From positions 3,494 to 67,493 of the forward strand of contig NZ_CAADXO010000061.1 in the NCBI RefSeq assembly GCF_900753045.1: a stretch of 64,000 nucleotides of DNA, given 5' to 3'. The position numbers and the translations under genes are program-made. Below the pieces are notes generated by a model, which did not search any database, had not been told where the DNA came from, and was given only the letters and a program-made list of their open reading frames with translations. The stretch comes from an uncultured Phascolarctobacterium sp. (GTDB lineage: Bacteria > Bacillota > Negativicutes > Acidaminococcales > Acidaminococcaceae). Below, one piece after another: positions 50,513 through 58,770 of this stretch (within the stretch, counting starts at the first letter, position 1; every line of letters starts with the position of its first letter).

Positions 50513-51907
50513 ATGAATTTCAAAAAACTAATATGTTCTGTTTTTATGCTGGCTGCGCTGTGTGCCGCTCCGCTTGCGGCGAGCGCTGCTCCCGTCACGG
50601 CTGTGCGCAGCAGCGTTAGTCCTGCGCGAGTACGTCTGGTGTTCGACAGCAGGGAGCCTGTTAAATATACTGCCGAAAAAAACGGCCTGCAGCTGGTGGT
50701 TACCTTGCCTGAGGGCACGGCGCTGACGCAGAAGCCTGTCTTTAAGCAGGATGCGGTGATTAAAAGCATCACCGTGCCTGCCAAAAAGAAGAAAAAGGCT
50801 CAGGTGGTTATAGATTTAACCAGAGATTGCCAGTACAAGCTGTATAACCTGAAAAATCCTGACCGTCTGGTGCTGGATATTTACCGTATTCCTATCAGCA
50901 AAACTACAACGCAGCTGGCAGGCGGCGTTACCTATACCTATGCGCAGGAGGAGCTGAACGGCAGACCGCTGGTAAGCTATCTGGTGAGTGTTGCGCCTTC
51001 GGCACGTTTGGAGCTCAGGCCTTTTTCGGCCGCAGGCATGTATAACGGACGCGGCAGTTTGGCTAAGCAGGCGGCGCAAAGAGGTCTTGTGGCTGCCATC
51101 AATGCGTCGTATTTTGATACCGACGGCTGGGTTATCGGCAATGTTAAGGATAAGGGCAATTTTGTCGCTATGGATGCTACGCCGCGCAGCGGTTATGTAG
51201 TGCAGGGCAATGAGCAGAAGATTGTGCGCGACATTGCCTATACAGGACAAGTGACGCTGCCAGACGGCAGAGAGTTGCAGCTGAAGGGCATGAACCGTGC
51301 ACGCATTGCCAATGATTTGGTGCTGTTCAATTCCTATTACGCTACCTCGACCAAAACGAACCAGTACGGGCGTGAGGTAAAAATCAAAAACGGTCGCGTT
51401 GTTGCTGTTTCTACGGCAGGCAATATGTCTTTGGAGCCTGGCTGCGCAGTGCTTTCCGGTCATGGCACAAATGCGGCTGCTTTGGCAGGATTGCGCCTGG
51501 GCGACCATGTAATGCTTACGCAGAGCCTGGGCAGCAGCATTGCGGATGCGGCAACGACTGTTGTCAGCGGTGGTCCGCTGCTGGTAGAAAACGGCAGGGT
51601 GAATGTGCGTACTGCAGAGGAGCAGATGGCACCCGATATCGCGCGTGGCAGAGCACCCCGTACTGCGATAGGCCTGAAACAGGACGGCACGCTTCTGATG
51701 CTCGTTGTTGACGGCAGAAGCAGTGCTTCCGCAGGCATGACACTCGCGGAGCTGGCACAGTATTTTGTGAAGCTGGGTGCGGTGAGCGCTGTCAATTATG
51801 ATGGCGGCGGCAGCAGCGAAATGGTCATCAACGGCAAAATCGTCAACAAGCCTTCGGACGGACGCGAGCGTTTGGTGAGCATCGGTCTGGGACTGTTCAT
51901 CAAATAA
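50513..51907 (+). CDS. Exported phosphodiester glycosidase (NAGPA) with AMIN-like domain
   Basis: A 464-residue exported protein. Signal peptide 1-25. Residues 27-125 are AMIN-like beta sheet (VRLVFDSREPVKY, NPDRLVLDIYRI), which binds wall or outer-membrane polymers in other proteins. Residues 180-464 are an NAGPA (phosphodiester glycosidase) domain with AAINASYFDTDGWVIGN, RAPRTAIGL and GGGSSEMVINGKIVN. It probably trims a wall or exopolysaccharide glycosidic linkage. It is monocistronic, convergent with the L,D-transpeptidase gene. Confidence 0.85.
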   Translation: MNFKKLICSVFMLAALCAAPLAASAAPVTAVRSSVSPARVRLVFDSREPVKYTAEKNGLQLVVTLPEGTALTQKPVFKQDAVIKSITVPAKKKKKAQVVIDLTRDCQYKLYNLKNPDRLVLDIYRIPISKTTTQLAGGVTYTYAQEELNGRPLVSYLVSVAPSARLELRPFSAAGMYNGRGSLAKQAAQRGLVAAINASYFDTDGWVIGNVKDKGNFVAMDATPRSGYVVQGNEQKIVRDIAYTGQVTLPDGRELQLKGMNRARIANDLVLFNSYYATSTKTNQYGREVKIKNGRVVAVSTAGNMSLEPGCAVLSGHGTNAAALAGLRLGDHVMLTQSLGSSIADAATTVVSGGPLLVENGRVNVRTAEEQMAPDIARGRAPRTAIGLKQDGTLLMLVVDGRSSASAGMTLAELAQYFVKLGAVSAVNYDGGGSSEMVINGKIVNKPSDGRERLVSIGLGLFIK

Positions 51908-51922
51908 GCTGGTTATATAGGC

Positions 51923-51973
51923 AAAAAAACAAGGGGCGGTCACACTTTAGCTGTGACAGCTCCTTGTTTTTTT
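51923..51973. terminator. Bidirectional terminator between two wall genes
   Basis: AAAAACAAGG...GTCACA and TGTGAC...CCTTGTTTTTTT arms with flanking A and T tracts serve the convergent glycosidase and transpeptidase genes. Confidence 0.8.
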
Positions 51974-51988
51974 GTTGCGGGTTATAGT

Positions 51989-52582
51989 TTAATCTTCGGT
52001 AATGATAACGCCGGTGCCGATGCCGCCGTTATCGCTGCAGACAAGTTCCTTCAGGCTTTGGATATCCGCATTGCGCAGGCGGATGCAGCCTTCGGAGGCC
52101 ATGGTGCCGATAGAGGCAGGGTCATGCGTACCGTGAATGCCGATGCCTATCCAGCCGGTGTCCAGCGAAAGGAACCAGGGGCCGTAGGCACCTTCGATTA
52201 CGCCCTTGCCGTCACCGAAATCGTGCGTCCAGTAATGCGCCGGGCAAACCTCCTCGATGCGGAAGGGAACCTGCGCCGAAGGCACGCCGACTGCCGCACC
52301 TGTGTAGTAGGACGGGATAGCTGCTGCGCTGCCCCAGGAGGTGGGAGTGCGGTTGTCGCCGGTGTACTGCTTGTCACCGGGATTTTTGGCAACAGCGATA
52401 GGATAGCTGCAGACTGCTTGCTCCACGCCCTGCTGATAAACGTCAAGGCGGTAGCTTTGCTTATGGATGCAGATGAGATATCTGGCGTTGCCGAACAGTG
52501 CGGACGCAGGCGCCGCAGCTGCTAAGCTGCAGCTTAGCAGCAGGCAGACGCTAAATATTAAGCCTAAAAGTTTTTTGAGCAT
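51989..52582 (-). CDS. L,D-transpeptidase (YkuD)
   Basis: A 197-residue exported protein. Signal peptide 1-24. The YkuD catalytic motif is GIHGTHDPASIGTMASEGCI followed by RL: His, Ser, Gly, the nucleophile Cys in SEGCIRL. It crosslinks peptidoglycan or attaches proteins to it from the periplasmic side. It is short, with no LysM or other targeting module. It lies 24 nt downstream of an SH3-domain gene on the same strand, so the two likely share a transcript. Confidence 0.92.
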   Translation of the reverse strand: MLKKLLGLIFSVCLLLSCSLAAAAPASALFGNARYLICIHKQSYRLDVYQQGVEQAVCSYPIAVAKNPGDKQYTGDNRTPTSWGSAAAIPSYYTGAAVGVPSAQVPFRIEEVCPAHYWTHDFGDGKGVIEGAYGPWFLSLDTGWIGIGIHGTHDPASIGTMASEGCIRLRNADIQSLKELVCSDNGGIGTGVIITED

Positions 52583-52606
52583 TGCTGATACTTCCTTAAT
52601 GCTTAT

Positions 52607-53398
52607 TTAGCAGGCTACGCGTACAAAATCTGCGCTTACATAGCCAACCTCACCTTGAGCGTTAATAGCCTTCCACCATTTGCGGCCTTCGGCTTCAAAT
52701 GCGCCTTCTAATGGTGCTATTTCTTCGCCGGACATCAGCGAATCAATTACATTGCTGCTTGTGGAGGGGGCGGTGCGGAAGTTTACATAGTCACCGGTTA
52801 AAACCAGTTTTACGCCGGGAGCCCAATAGCTGTCCATGTTTTCAAATTTGCTGTAGAGATTGTATATTCTTTGATTGGAGTATTGCAAACTTTCGGCAGA
52901 CATGCTGTCCCCGTATTGAGCATAGCCTTGGCTGGCAGGGATAGAGTGTGCATTTTCGGTGCGGAGCTCATCGTAGGTACTGATAAAAGCGTTGATATAT
53001 TTTTTGTTGTCATAAATAGTAGTCAGCCAGTAATCACCATCACCGGAATCGGCTTCGCCCTTGGCGCTGAAGCTCACTGTGGAGCCGTTGCTGGTCTGCT
53101 GCACATCATACATCTGCAAGGCAGCGAAGGCAATAGCTTTGGCCTCCAAATCGCTGAGGTAGATGCCCTTGCGGCTGAAGCAGGGAGCGACATATTCCTC
53201 GGCATATTTTTCGGTCATGGTATGCTTTACATCAAAGCGGGTATTTTTCAGCAGAAAGGCTTCTGTTCTGCCGCAGCGGGAGTCAATATCAGTAGGGAGC
53301 CTGCTTGCGGAGGTATTATAGACTGCTGCCTCCATAACAGATGTGCCGGTGAAGAGCATTGCTGCCAGTGCTCCGATAGCAAAATTTTTGATTTTCAT
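52607..53398 (-). CDS. Exported bacterial SH3-domain protein
   Basis: A 263-residue exported protein. Signal peptide 1-25. The middle part (30-190) has no match I recognise. The C-terminus (200-263) is a bacterial SH3 domain (SH3b) with YVNFRTAPSTSSNVIDSL and GEVGYVSADFVRV, which usually binds peptidoglycan. ATG 53398 has AAGGAGATG upstream; the longer frame to 53473 has none. Cotranscription with the L,D-transpeptidase suggests a wall-associated role. Confidence 0.8.
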   Translation of the reverse strand: MKIKNFAIGALAAMLFTGTSVMEAAVYNTSASRLPTDIDSRCGRTEAFLLKNTRFDVKHTMTEKYAEEYVAPCFSRKGIYLSDLEAKAIAFAALQMYDVQQTSNGSTVSFSAKGEADSGDGDYWLTTIYDNKKYINAFISTYDELRTENAHSIPASQGYAQYGDSMSAESLQYSNQRIYNLYSKFENMDSYWAPGVKLVLTGDYVNFRTAPSTSSNVIDSLMSGEEIAPLEGAFEAEGRKWWKAINAQGEVGYVSADFVRVAC

Positions 53399-53667
53399 AA
53401 CAACATCTCCTTTCCAGATGTGGAAATTATATTCTTTGATGCTTATATTATAGCCAAAAAAACGCTTTTGCACCCTACCCCAAAGGGTGATTTCGGGTAG
53501 GGATGGCGAAAAAAAGCGTAAAAAATTATGCGCCGGTAATTTTTTAACTGCAGATGATTTTCATAATGTTTTATTTAAGAGCTGTTTACAGTCTGTTCAC
53601 TTGTCAAAATATTGCGTAGGCTGTATAATTTATATTAGAGAAATATATCTGAAATGAGGTGAGTCAC

Positions 53668-53970
53668 ATGGGTAAAAAGTTGATAGTGATTTTGACTATT
53701 GCCGCTTTAGGCATCTTTACACTTGCTGCCGTTGGCTGTGCTGCTGTGACTGACCAGCGCGCCGCTGTCAGCGGTATTGTAGTTGCCGATGGACTGGCAC
53801 AGGAGGGCACCCAGGTTAAGCAGGGTGACATTCTGGTAAAGGTAAAATCTATAGCTGGCGGCAGTATTGCTGCTGCACGTGCTACAACTGCAGGTAAGGT
53901 TAGCCAGGTACTGGTTAAACCCGGTGATAAGATTGAGGCACAGCAGGTTGTAGCTAAGGTGAGTGAATAA
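53668..53970 (+). CDS. Small lipoyl/biotinyl-fold exported protein
   Basis: A 100-residue protein. N-terminal hydrophobic segment ends in AAVGCAA, a possible lipobox (Cys21). The remainder is a biotinyl/lipoyl-like or HlyD-hairpin fold (TTAGKVSQVLVKPGDKIEAQ) lacking the modified Lys motif (no MKM/DKA sequence). It may be a periplasmic adaptor fragment like membrane-fusion proteins. ATG 53668 follows GAGGTGA; GTG 53659 is in frame but overlaps that site. Ends in a terminator at 53980. Confidence 0.7.
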   Translation: MGKKLIVILTIAALGIFTLAAVGCAAVTDQRAAVSGIVVADGLAQEGTQVKQGDILVKVKSIAGGSIAAARATTAGKVSQVLVKPGDKIEAQQVVAKVSE

Positions 53971-53979
53971 CGGTAAGGA

Positions 53980-54010
53980 AAACCGGCGAGCTTCTTAGCC
54001 GCCGGTTTTT
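53980..54010 (+). terminator. Terminator after the lipoyl-fold gene
   Basis: AACCGGCG...CCGCCGGTT stem followed by T5. Confidence 0.75.
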
Positions 54011-54071
54011 GTAGTATTATGACGTAAATACCGGAAGCGGACCGGTAAATATTTTATTTTTAGGAGCGAGT

Positions 54072-55739
54072 ATGAGAGTATTTTTATTAGCATTATTGTT
54101 TTGCTGCCAGCTGCTGACGGCAGCTGCCGCCAATGTTCCTCTGATGCCGGTGCGTGACCTGCGCGCAGGTATGCAGGGCATAGGCAAAACCGTTATCAGC
54201 GGTGATACTATTGAAACCTTCAATGTAGAAATTTTAGGTGTCAACGGCAGTGAAGCTATGGGTTATAATATTTTTGTGCGCCTTTACGGCGATCTGATTG
54301 AAAAGACAGGCGGTGTTGCTCAGGGCATGAGCGGCAGTCCTGTTTATGTAGACGGCAGACTTGTCGGTGCTGTGGCCTTCGGCAAGACCTTCAACGATCC
54401 GCATTACTGCTTTCTGACACCTATCGGCAAAATGCTGCCGCTGCTGGACGAACCGAGAGAGCTGCCGGCAGACTGGATTCCCAAGGGAACGGCGCTGATG
54501 GCAGGCGGTTTTACGGAATACGGCATGGAATATCTGCAGGAGAAGCTGCAGCCCTTCGGCCTGACTGCTGTCAACAGCGGCGGCACAGGCGCTTCCAGCG
54601 ATAAACCGCTGGAGCCCGGCAGCAGTGTCGGCGTTGCTCTGATGCAGGGTGATATGACTCTAGGCGCTCTCGGTACTGTTACCTGGACCGATGACAGCGG
54701 TAAGATTCTGGCCTTCGGCCACCCCTTTATGCAGCGCGGCAGCAGCAATTTCTTTATGAATAAGGTGTGGGTGCTGGGCGTAGTTCCTAACCTGCAGAGC
54801 AGCTATAAGGTAGGCAATCTGGGCGAGGCTATCGGCAGCATTACGCAGGACCGTTCCAGCGGTATCGGCGGTGTAGTAGGCAAGCAGCCTGCTTCTATTC
54901 CAATGTTTGTTACGGTCAATGACAGCAGCCGCGGACAGGCCAACAGCATGCGCATGCGCCTGATTGACGATGAGCAGCTGGTGCCCTCGATGGTGGATGC
55001 TGCCGTAGTAAATACTGTGAGCAAGACTGTGGACCGCAACGGCGGCGGTACGGCCAAGCTGCATTTTACCATTACCGGCGTGGACAGCAAAAAGGAAATG
55101 CTGACGATTGACCGCGAAAATATGTATTATTCCAATGACGCGCTGCTGAAGAACCTGGATGCGGAGCTGACGGAGGCTGTAACGATTCTGATGCAGAACA
55201 AGTTCGAGCCTGTGCAAATTTACGGTATTAACGTAGAGGCAGAGGTCAGCAATGCGGTACAGGTAGCGGAAATTCTTAACGTGCGCACCAAGAACGCCAA
55301 GGTTAAGCCCGGCGACAAGGTAGCTATTGATGTTACCATGAAGCCTTACCGTGGCGAAGAATTTACCAAGACAGTTTATTTTAAGGTGCCTAAGGATCAT
55401 CCGGGCGGCAAGCTGGCGCTGAACGTGCGCGGCGGCAGCAGCATGGCCTGGGCTATCGAATTGCTGCGCAAGCAGCAGTCCGAGGGTGTTCCCGCTGCCA
55501 AGAAAAAGGAAACACGGCACAAGCTCAGCGATTATATCAAGAGCGTGAATACGGCTGACAAGAATAATGAACTGATTATTGATGTGGCGATGGGACAAAT
55601 GCAGCCGCCGAATCCGGAGGCTGCGGCTAACGATGCAGGCCTTGCGGGTATGCTGCAGGGCTCTCCGTTCAAGCAGAAGTATCCCTTTGATTTCATTATT
55701 GACGGCGAGAGCGAAATCGTGCTTACCGTTGACAAGTAA
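54072..55739 (+). CDS. SpoIVB-like S55 peptidase domain protein
   Basis: A 555-residue exported protein. Signal peptide 1-20. Residues 25-240 resemble the S55 peptidase domain of SpoIVB: DLRAGMQGIGKTVISG, EKTGGVAQGMSGSPVYVDGR (nucleophile Ser87 in GMSGSP) and ILAFGHPF. The remaining 300 residues lack a recognised domain. Known S55 proteins act in sporulation and in exported forms of unclear role. The mlaEFD operon starts 138 nt downstream, hinting at an envelope quality-control or lipid-trafficking role. Its substrate is unknown. Confidence 0.82.
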   Translation: MRVFLLALLFCCQLLTAAAANVPLMPVRDLRAGMQGIGKTVISGDTIETFNVEILGVNGSEAMGYNIFVRLYGDLIEKTGGVAQGMSGSPVYVDGRLVGAVAFGKTFNDPHYCFLTPIGKMLPLLDEPRELPADWIPKGTALMAGGFTEYGMEYLQEKLQPFGLTAVNSGGTGASSDKPLEPGSSVGVALMQGDMTLGALGTVTWTDDSGKILAFGHPFMQRGSSNFFMNKVWVLGVVPNLQSSYKVGNLGEAIGSITQDRSSGIGGVVGKQPASIPMFVTVNDSSRGQANSMRMRLIDDEQLVPSMVDAAVVNTVSKTVDRNGGGTAKLHFTITGVDSKKEMLTIDRENMYYSNDALLKNLDAELTEAVTILMQNKFEPVQIYGINVEAEVSNAVQVAEILNVRTKNAKVKPGDKVAIDVTMKPYRGEEFTKTVYFKVPKDHPGGKLALNVRGGSSMAWAIELLRKQQSEGVPAAKKKETRHKLSDYIKSVNTADKNNELIIDVAMGQMQPPNPEAAANDAGLAGMLQGSPFKQKYPFDFIIDGESEIVLTVDK

Positions 55740-55819
55740 ATCTACAGAGTGATATTTTCTTTCGCTTAACAAAATTTTTCCCGTTACTGTATCGGTATGG
55801 CTGTTTTGTGTCATACATT

Positions 55820-55841
55820 CGCCATAATTTGGCGGTATAAT
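55820..55841 (+). promoter_or_regulatory. mlaE promoter region with a dyad
   Basis: -10 TATAAT (55836-55841) preceded by CGCCATAATTTGGCG (55820-55834), an inverted repeat CGCCA-N5-TGGCG where a -35-to-spacer region would be. The -35 hexamer itself is poor, consistent with a regulated promoter. Confidence 0.4.
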
Positions 55842-55877
55842 AATTATGTAAAAAAAGCTGAAGATAAGGATGTAAAG

Positions 55878-56648
55878 ATGCTGAAATCTCTCTGTGAAGC
55901 AATGGGCAACAGAATATTGGCCTTCTGTGCTGCCAGCGGCAGGCTTACGCTGCTGCTGTTGGCGACGCTGCGACATCTGAAGGATGCCAACGCTAAGGAG
56001 GTAGTGCGTCAGATGGCACTGTTGGGAGCGGATTCGCTGCCGATTGTGATGATGACGATTCTCTGTACCGGTATGGTATTTTCCGTACAGACGGCTAAGG
56101 AGTTCGTGCGTCTGGGTGCGTCCTCTTCCGTAGGTGGCATTGTAGCTATCGCTATGGCGCGTGAGCTGGTGCCGGTGCTGACAGGCGTTGTTGTTGCCGG
56201 TCGCATAGGTGCGGCGATTGCAGCGGAGCTTGGCACGATGAAGGTTACCGAGCAGATTGATGCGCTGCGTGTTATGGCTGCCAATCCGGTGAGCTATCTG
56301 GTAGTGCCGCGCTTTATTGCGCTGGTGCTGATGATGCCCGTGCTGGTTGTTTTTGCTAACTTTATCGGTAATATCGGCGGCTGGGTTGTGGCGCATTATT
56401 ACGCCGGCATCGGCAGCTTTACTTATGAAAATTCTATCAGGACACTGGCGGAGTTCTATGACGTATTTGGCGGCATGGTCAAAAGCTGTGTTTTTGGTGC
56501 GATAATTGCTATCGTTGGCTGCTATAAGGGCCTGAACGCGCCGAACGGCGCTGAGGGCGTTGGTCTGGCGACTACGGCCTCGGTAGTGCTTTCGATTATT
56601 CTGGTGTTTATCACCAATTATTTTCTTTCTATCGTTTTGTATGTGTAA
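55878..56648 (+). CDS. mlaE: MlaE-type ABC permease
   Basis: A 256-residue inner-membrane permease of the MlaE/YrbE family. Amphipathic N-terminus, then five hydrophobic helices. The EQIDALRVMAANPVSYLVVPR loop (residues 132-152) is the family signature that meets the ATPase. It forms the core of a phospholipid transporter with MlaF and MlaD. ATG 55878 was chosen by position with GGATGTAA upstream. Twelve nt before mlaF. Confidence 0.92.
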   Translation: MLKSLCEAMGNRILAFCAASGRLTLLLLATLRHLKDANAKEVVRQMALLGADSLPIVMMTILCTGMVFSVQTAKEFVRLGASSSVGGIVAIAMARELVPVLTGVVVAGRIGAAIAAELGTMKVTEQIDALRVMAANPVSYLVVPRFIALVLMMPVLVVFANFIGNIGGWVVAHYYAGIGSFTYENSIRTLAEFYDVFGGMVKSCVFGAIIAIVGCYKGLNAPNGAEGVGLATTASVVLSIILVFITNYFLSIVLYV

Positions 56649-56660
56649 GGAGTCGGCAGA

Positions 56661-57431
56661 ATGTCAAACGAAGCTATGATTCAGCTCCGACAACTTAAAA
56701 TGGCCTTCGGCAGCAAGGTAATTCTTGATAATCTTGATTTGGATGTACGTCAGGGTGAAACGCTGGCGGTTATCGGTCCTTCCGGTACAGGCAAGAGTAC
56801 CATCATCAAGCTGCTGACAGGACTGCTGGCACCTACTTCCGGCAGCATTGTTATCGACGGGCAGGAGGTAAGCTCCTTCACCGAGGATGAATGGGATGGC
56901 TTACGCCAGCATATGGGCGTAGTTTTTCAGTATTCCGCTTTATTCGACTTTTTGAGCGTAGGCGAGAATGTAGCCTTTGGCCTGCGGCGGCACTTTAAGC
57001 TGCCGGAGGAGGAAATACAGGAGCGCGTCGGCAAGCTGCTGGAGATGGTAGGCATGCCGAATACGCAGCACATGTTGCCGGCAGAGCTTTCCGGCGGTAT
57101 GAAAAAGCGCGTCGGTCTGGCGCGGGCGCTGGCTATGCAGCCGCAGATGGTTTTTTATGACGAGCCCACTTCAGGTCTGGACCCGGTAATGACGATGACC
57201 ATCAGCAGGCTGATACGCAAAACTCAGCAGACGCTGGGAGTAACATCGGTTTTGGTAACACACGATATGGAATCGGCCTATTACGCCGCAGACCGTATCG
57301 CTATGCTATATAATGGACGCATTGTGCAGATAGGCACGGTTGCGGAGATAAAAAACAGCACTAATCCTATCGTTAAAGCATTTATTAACGGTACGGAATT
57401 GAAAGAGGAGGAGAAGGATGAGCAGCAGTGA
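56661..57431 (+). CDS. mlaF: MlaF-type ABC ATPase
   Basis: A 256-residue ATPase: Walker A GPSGTGKST near 38-46, Q-loop VFQYSALFD, signature LSGGMKKRVGLARAL, Walker B MVFYDEPTSGLDP and the H-switch VTHDMES. It powers lipid transfer by MlaE and MlaD. It starts 12 nt after mlaE and overlaps mlaD by 14 nt. Confidence 0.94.
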   Translation: MSNEAMIQLRQLKMAFGSKVILDNLDLDVRQGETLAVIGPSGTGKSTIIKLLTGLLAPTSGSIVIDGQEVSSFTEDEWDGLRQHMGVVFQYSALFDFLSVGENVAFGLRRHFKLPEEEIQERVGKLLEMVGMPNTQHMLPAELSGGMKKRVGLARALAMQPQMVFYDEPTSGLDPVMTMTISRLIRKTQQTLGVTSVLVTHDMESAYYAADRIAMLYNGRIVQIGTVAEIKNSTNPIVKAFINGTELKEEEKDEQQ

Positions 57432-58686
57432 GGTTAAGGTAGGTGCCTTTGCATTAGGCGGCGCGGTGGTGCTGGCCGGCATTATTACCTTTATGGGTGC
57501 TTTCAGCTTTGGCAAAAAAGGCTATGAGCTGCGCATTAACTATCCTCAGGTAAGCGGACTGATGCCTGGGCATGTTGTGCGCTATGCAGGCGTGCAGGTA
57601 GGCACGGTCAAAAAAATTAATGTGGCACCCGATAAGGTAGAGGTTATCACAGAAATCAACGACGATATCAAAATACCGCAGGGAGCAACCTTTACGATTT
57701 CTTCCGACGGTATTATGGGCGAAAAATTTGTCAGCGTTATTCCTCCTGCTAAGCAGGGTAACGGCTATGTAGCCGAAGGCAGCACGATTAACGGTGTTGC
57801 CGGCGGCGGAATGGATGAATTCTTTGCTTCCTCCGGTGATCTGGTAAAGCGTATGGAAAATATAGCCAATGCCTTTGAAAACGTTTTTGGTGACAAGGAA
57901 GTACAGCAGTCCATGAAATCCGGCTTTAAGAATATGAATGACATCGCCGAGAACATGAATACCTTCACGAAGGTAATGGCTGATGTGGCAGTAGCCAACC
58001 AGCAGGATATTACCTCGATGATTCACCAGATTAATGAGCTGAGCAAGCGCATGAACGGCACGGCGGCGCATATCGAAAGCATTATGGCCGGTGTGGACAA
58101 TAACGGCAAGACGGGCCAGAATGTGGCTGCTATTGCCCAGAATATGGCAGACACCAGCCAGCGTATGGAAAATATCGTCGAGGTGCTGGAAACGGTAGCC
58201 AAGGACCCGGTAACACAGAAATCGCTGAAGGAAACCTTGGTCAACGTTAAGGAAACGAGCGAGCGTGCCAACAAGATTTTGGGAACCCTAACCGAGGCGA
58301 AGGTTTCGACTGACGCCGGCTTTGCTGCCAAGGGCGGCGACTGGCGCGGCAGCTTGGGCGTAACGCTGCATCCTGCGGATGATACCTTCCTTTATATGGG
58401 CGGTTATGACATCGGCAATGCCAATAAATTTGATTTTCTCGTAGGCAGGCAGTATGGCAACGCAGCCTTCAGTATGGGCGCTATGCAGGGTGACTTCGGT
58501 GTCGGCGCCAGCTATGATTTAGGCAGGGATTTCAGATTGTATTCCCAGTTATATGACTTTGATGATCTCAAGGTGCGTCTGGGCGGTGAATTCCGTTTGC
58601 ATGATAACCTGTCGCTTTACGGCGAAACCATGGATGTGCGTGGGAATAAAGCTAATACTTATATGGGTGTGCGTACTTATTTCTAA
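57418..58686 (+). CDS. mlaD: MCE-domain protein MlaD with C-terminal beta-barrel
   Basis: A 422-residue protein, far longer than the usual 180-residue E. coli MlaD. One N-terminal membrane helix (10-30), MCE domain (35-115; YPQVSGLMPGHVVRYAGVQV), a long helical stretch (130-300), and a C-terminal beta-barrel-like region (310-422) of alternating strands ending in YMGVRTYF with the terminal Phe seen in outer-membrane barrels. In the Negativicute Veillonella, such an MlaD has been proposed to span from inner to outer membrane. The gene overlaps mlaF. A transenvelope lipid bridge is thus likely. Confidence 0.93.
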   Translation: MSSSEVKVGAFALGGAVVLAGIITFMGAFSFGKKGYELRINYPQVSGLMPGHVVRYAGVQVGTVKKINVAPDKVEVITEINDDIKIPQGATFTISSDGIMGEKFVSVIPPAKQGNGYVAEGSTINGVAGGGMDEFFASSGDLVKRMENIANAFENVFGDKEVQQSMKSGFKNMNDIAENMNTFTKVMADVAVANQQDITSMIHQINELSKRMNGTAAHIESIMAGVDNNGKTGQNVAAIAQNMADTSQRMENIVEVLETVAKDPVTQKSLKETLVNVKETSERANKILGTLTEAKVSTDAGFAAKGGDWRGSLGVTLHPADDTFLYMGGYDIGNANKFDFLVGRQYGNAAFSMGAMQGDFGVGASYDLGRDFRLYSQLYDFDDLKVRLGGEFRLHDNLSLYGETMDVRGNKANTYMGVRTYF

Positions 58687-58693
58687 AAAATAT

Positions 58694-58747
58694 TTGACAA
58701 ACAGCCCTAAATAAATATATAATTTTACTACTGACTGGTTAGTCAGT
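58694..58747 (+). promoter_or_regulatory. tolC promoter with TetR-type operator at +1
   Basis: -35 TTGACA (58694-58699), 18-nt spacer, -10 TATAAT (58718-58723). Just downstream ACTGACTGGTTAGTCAGT (58730-58747) has perfect 7-bp arms and covers the start of transcription, so a bound repressor would block it. Same operator core as at 13792-13807. Confidence 0.75.
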
Positions 58748-58770
58748 TTTAGAAAATGGAGGTTTTTCGG

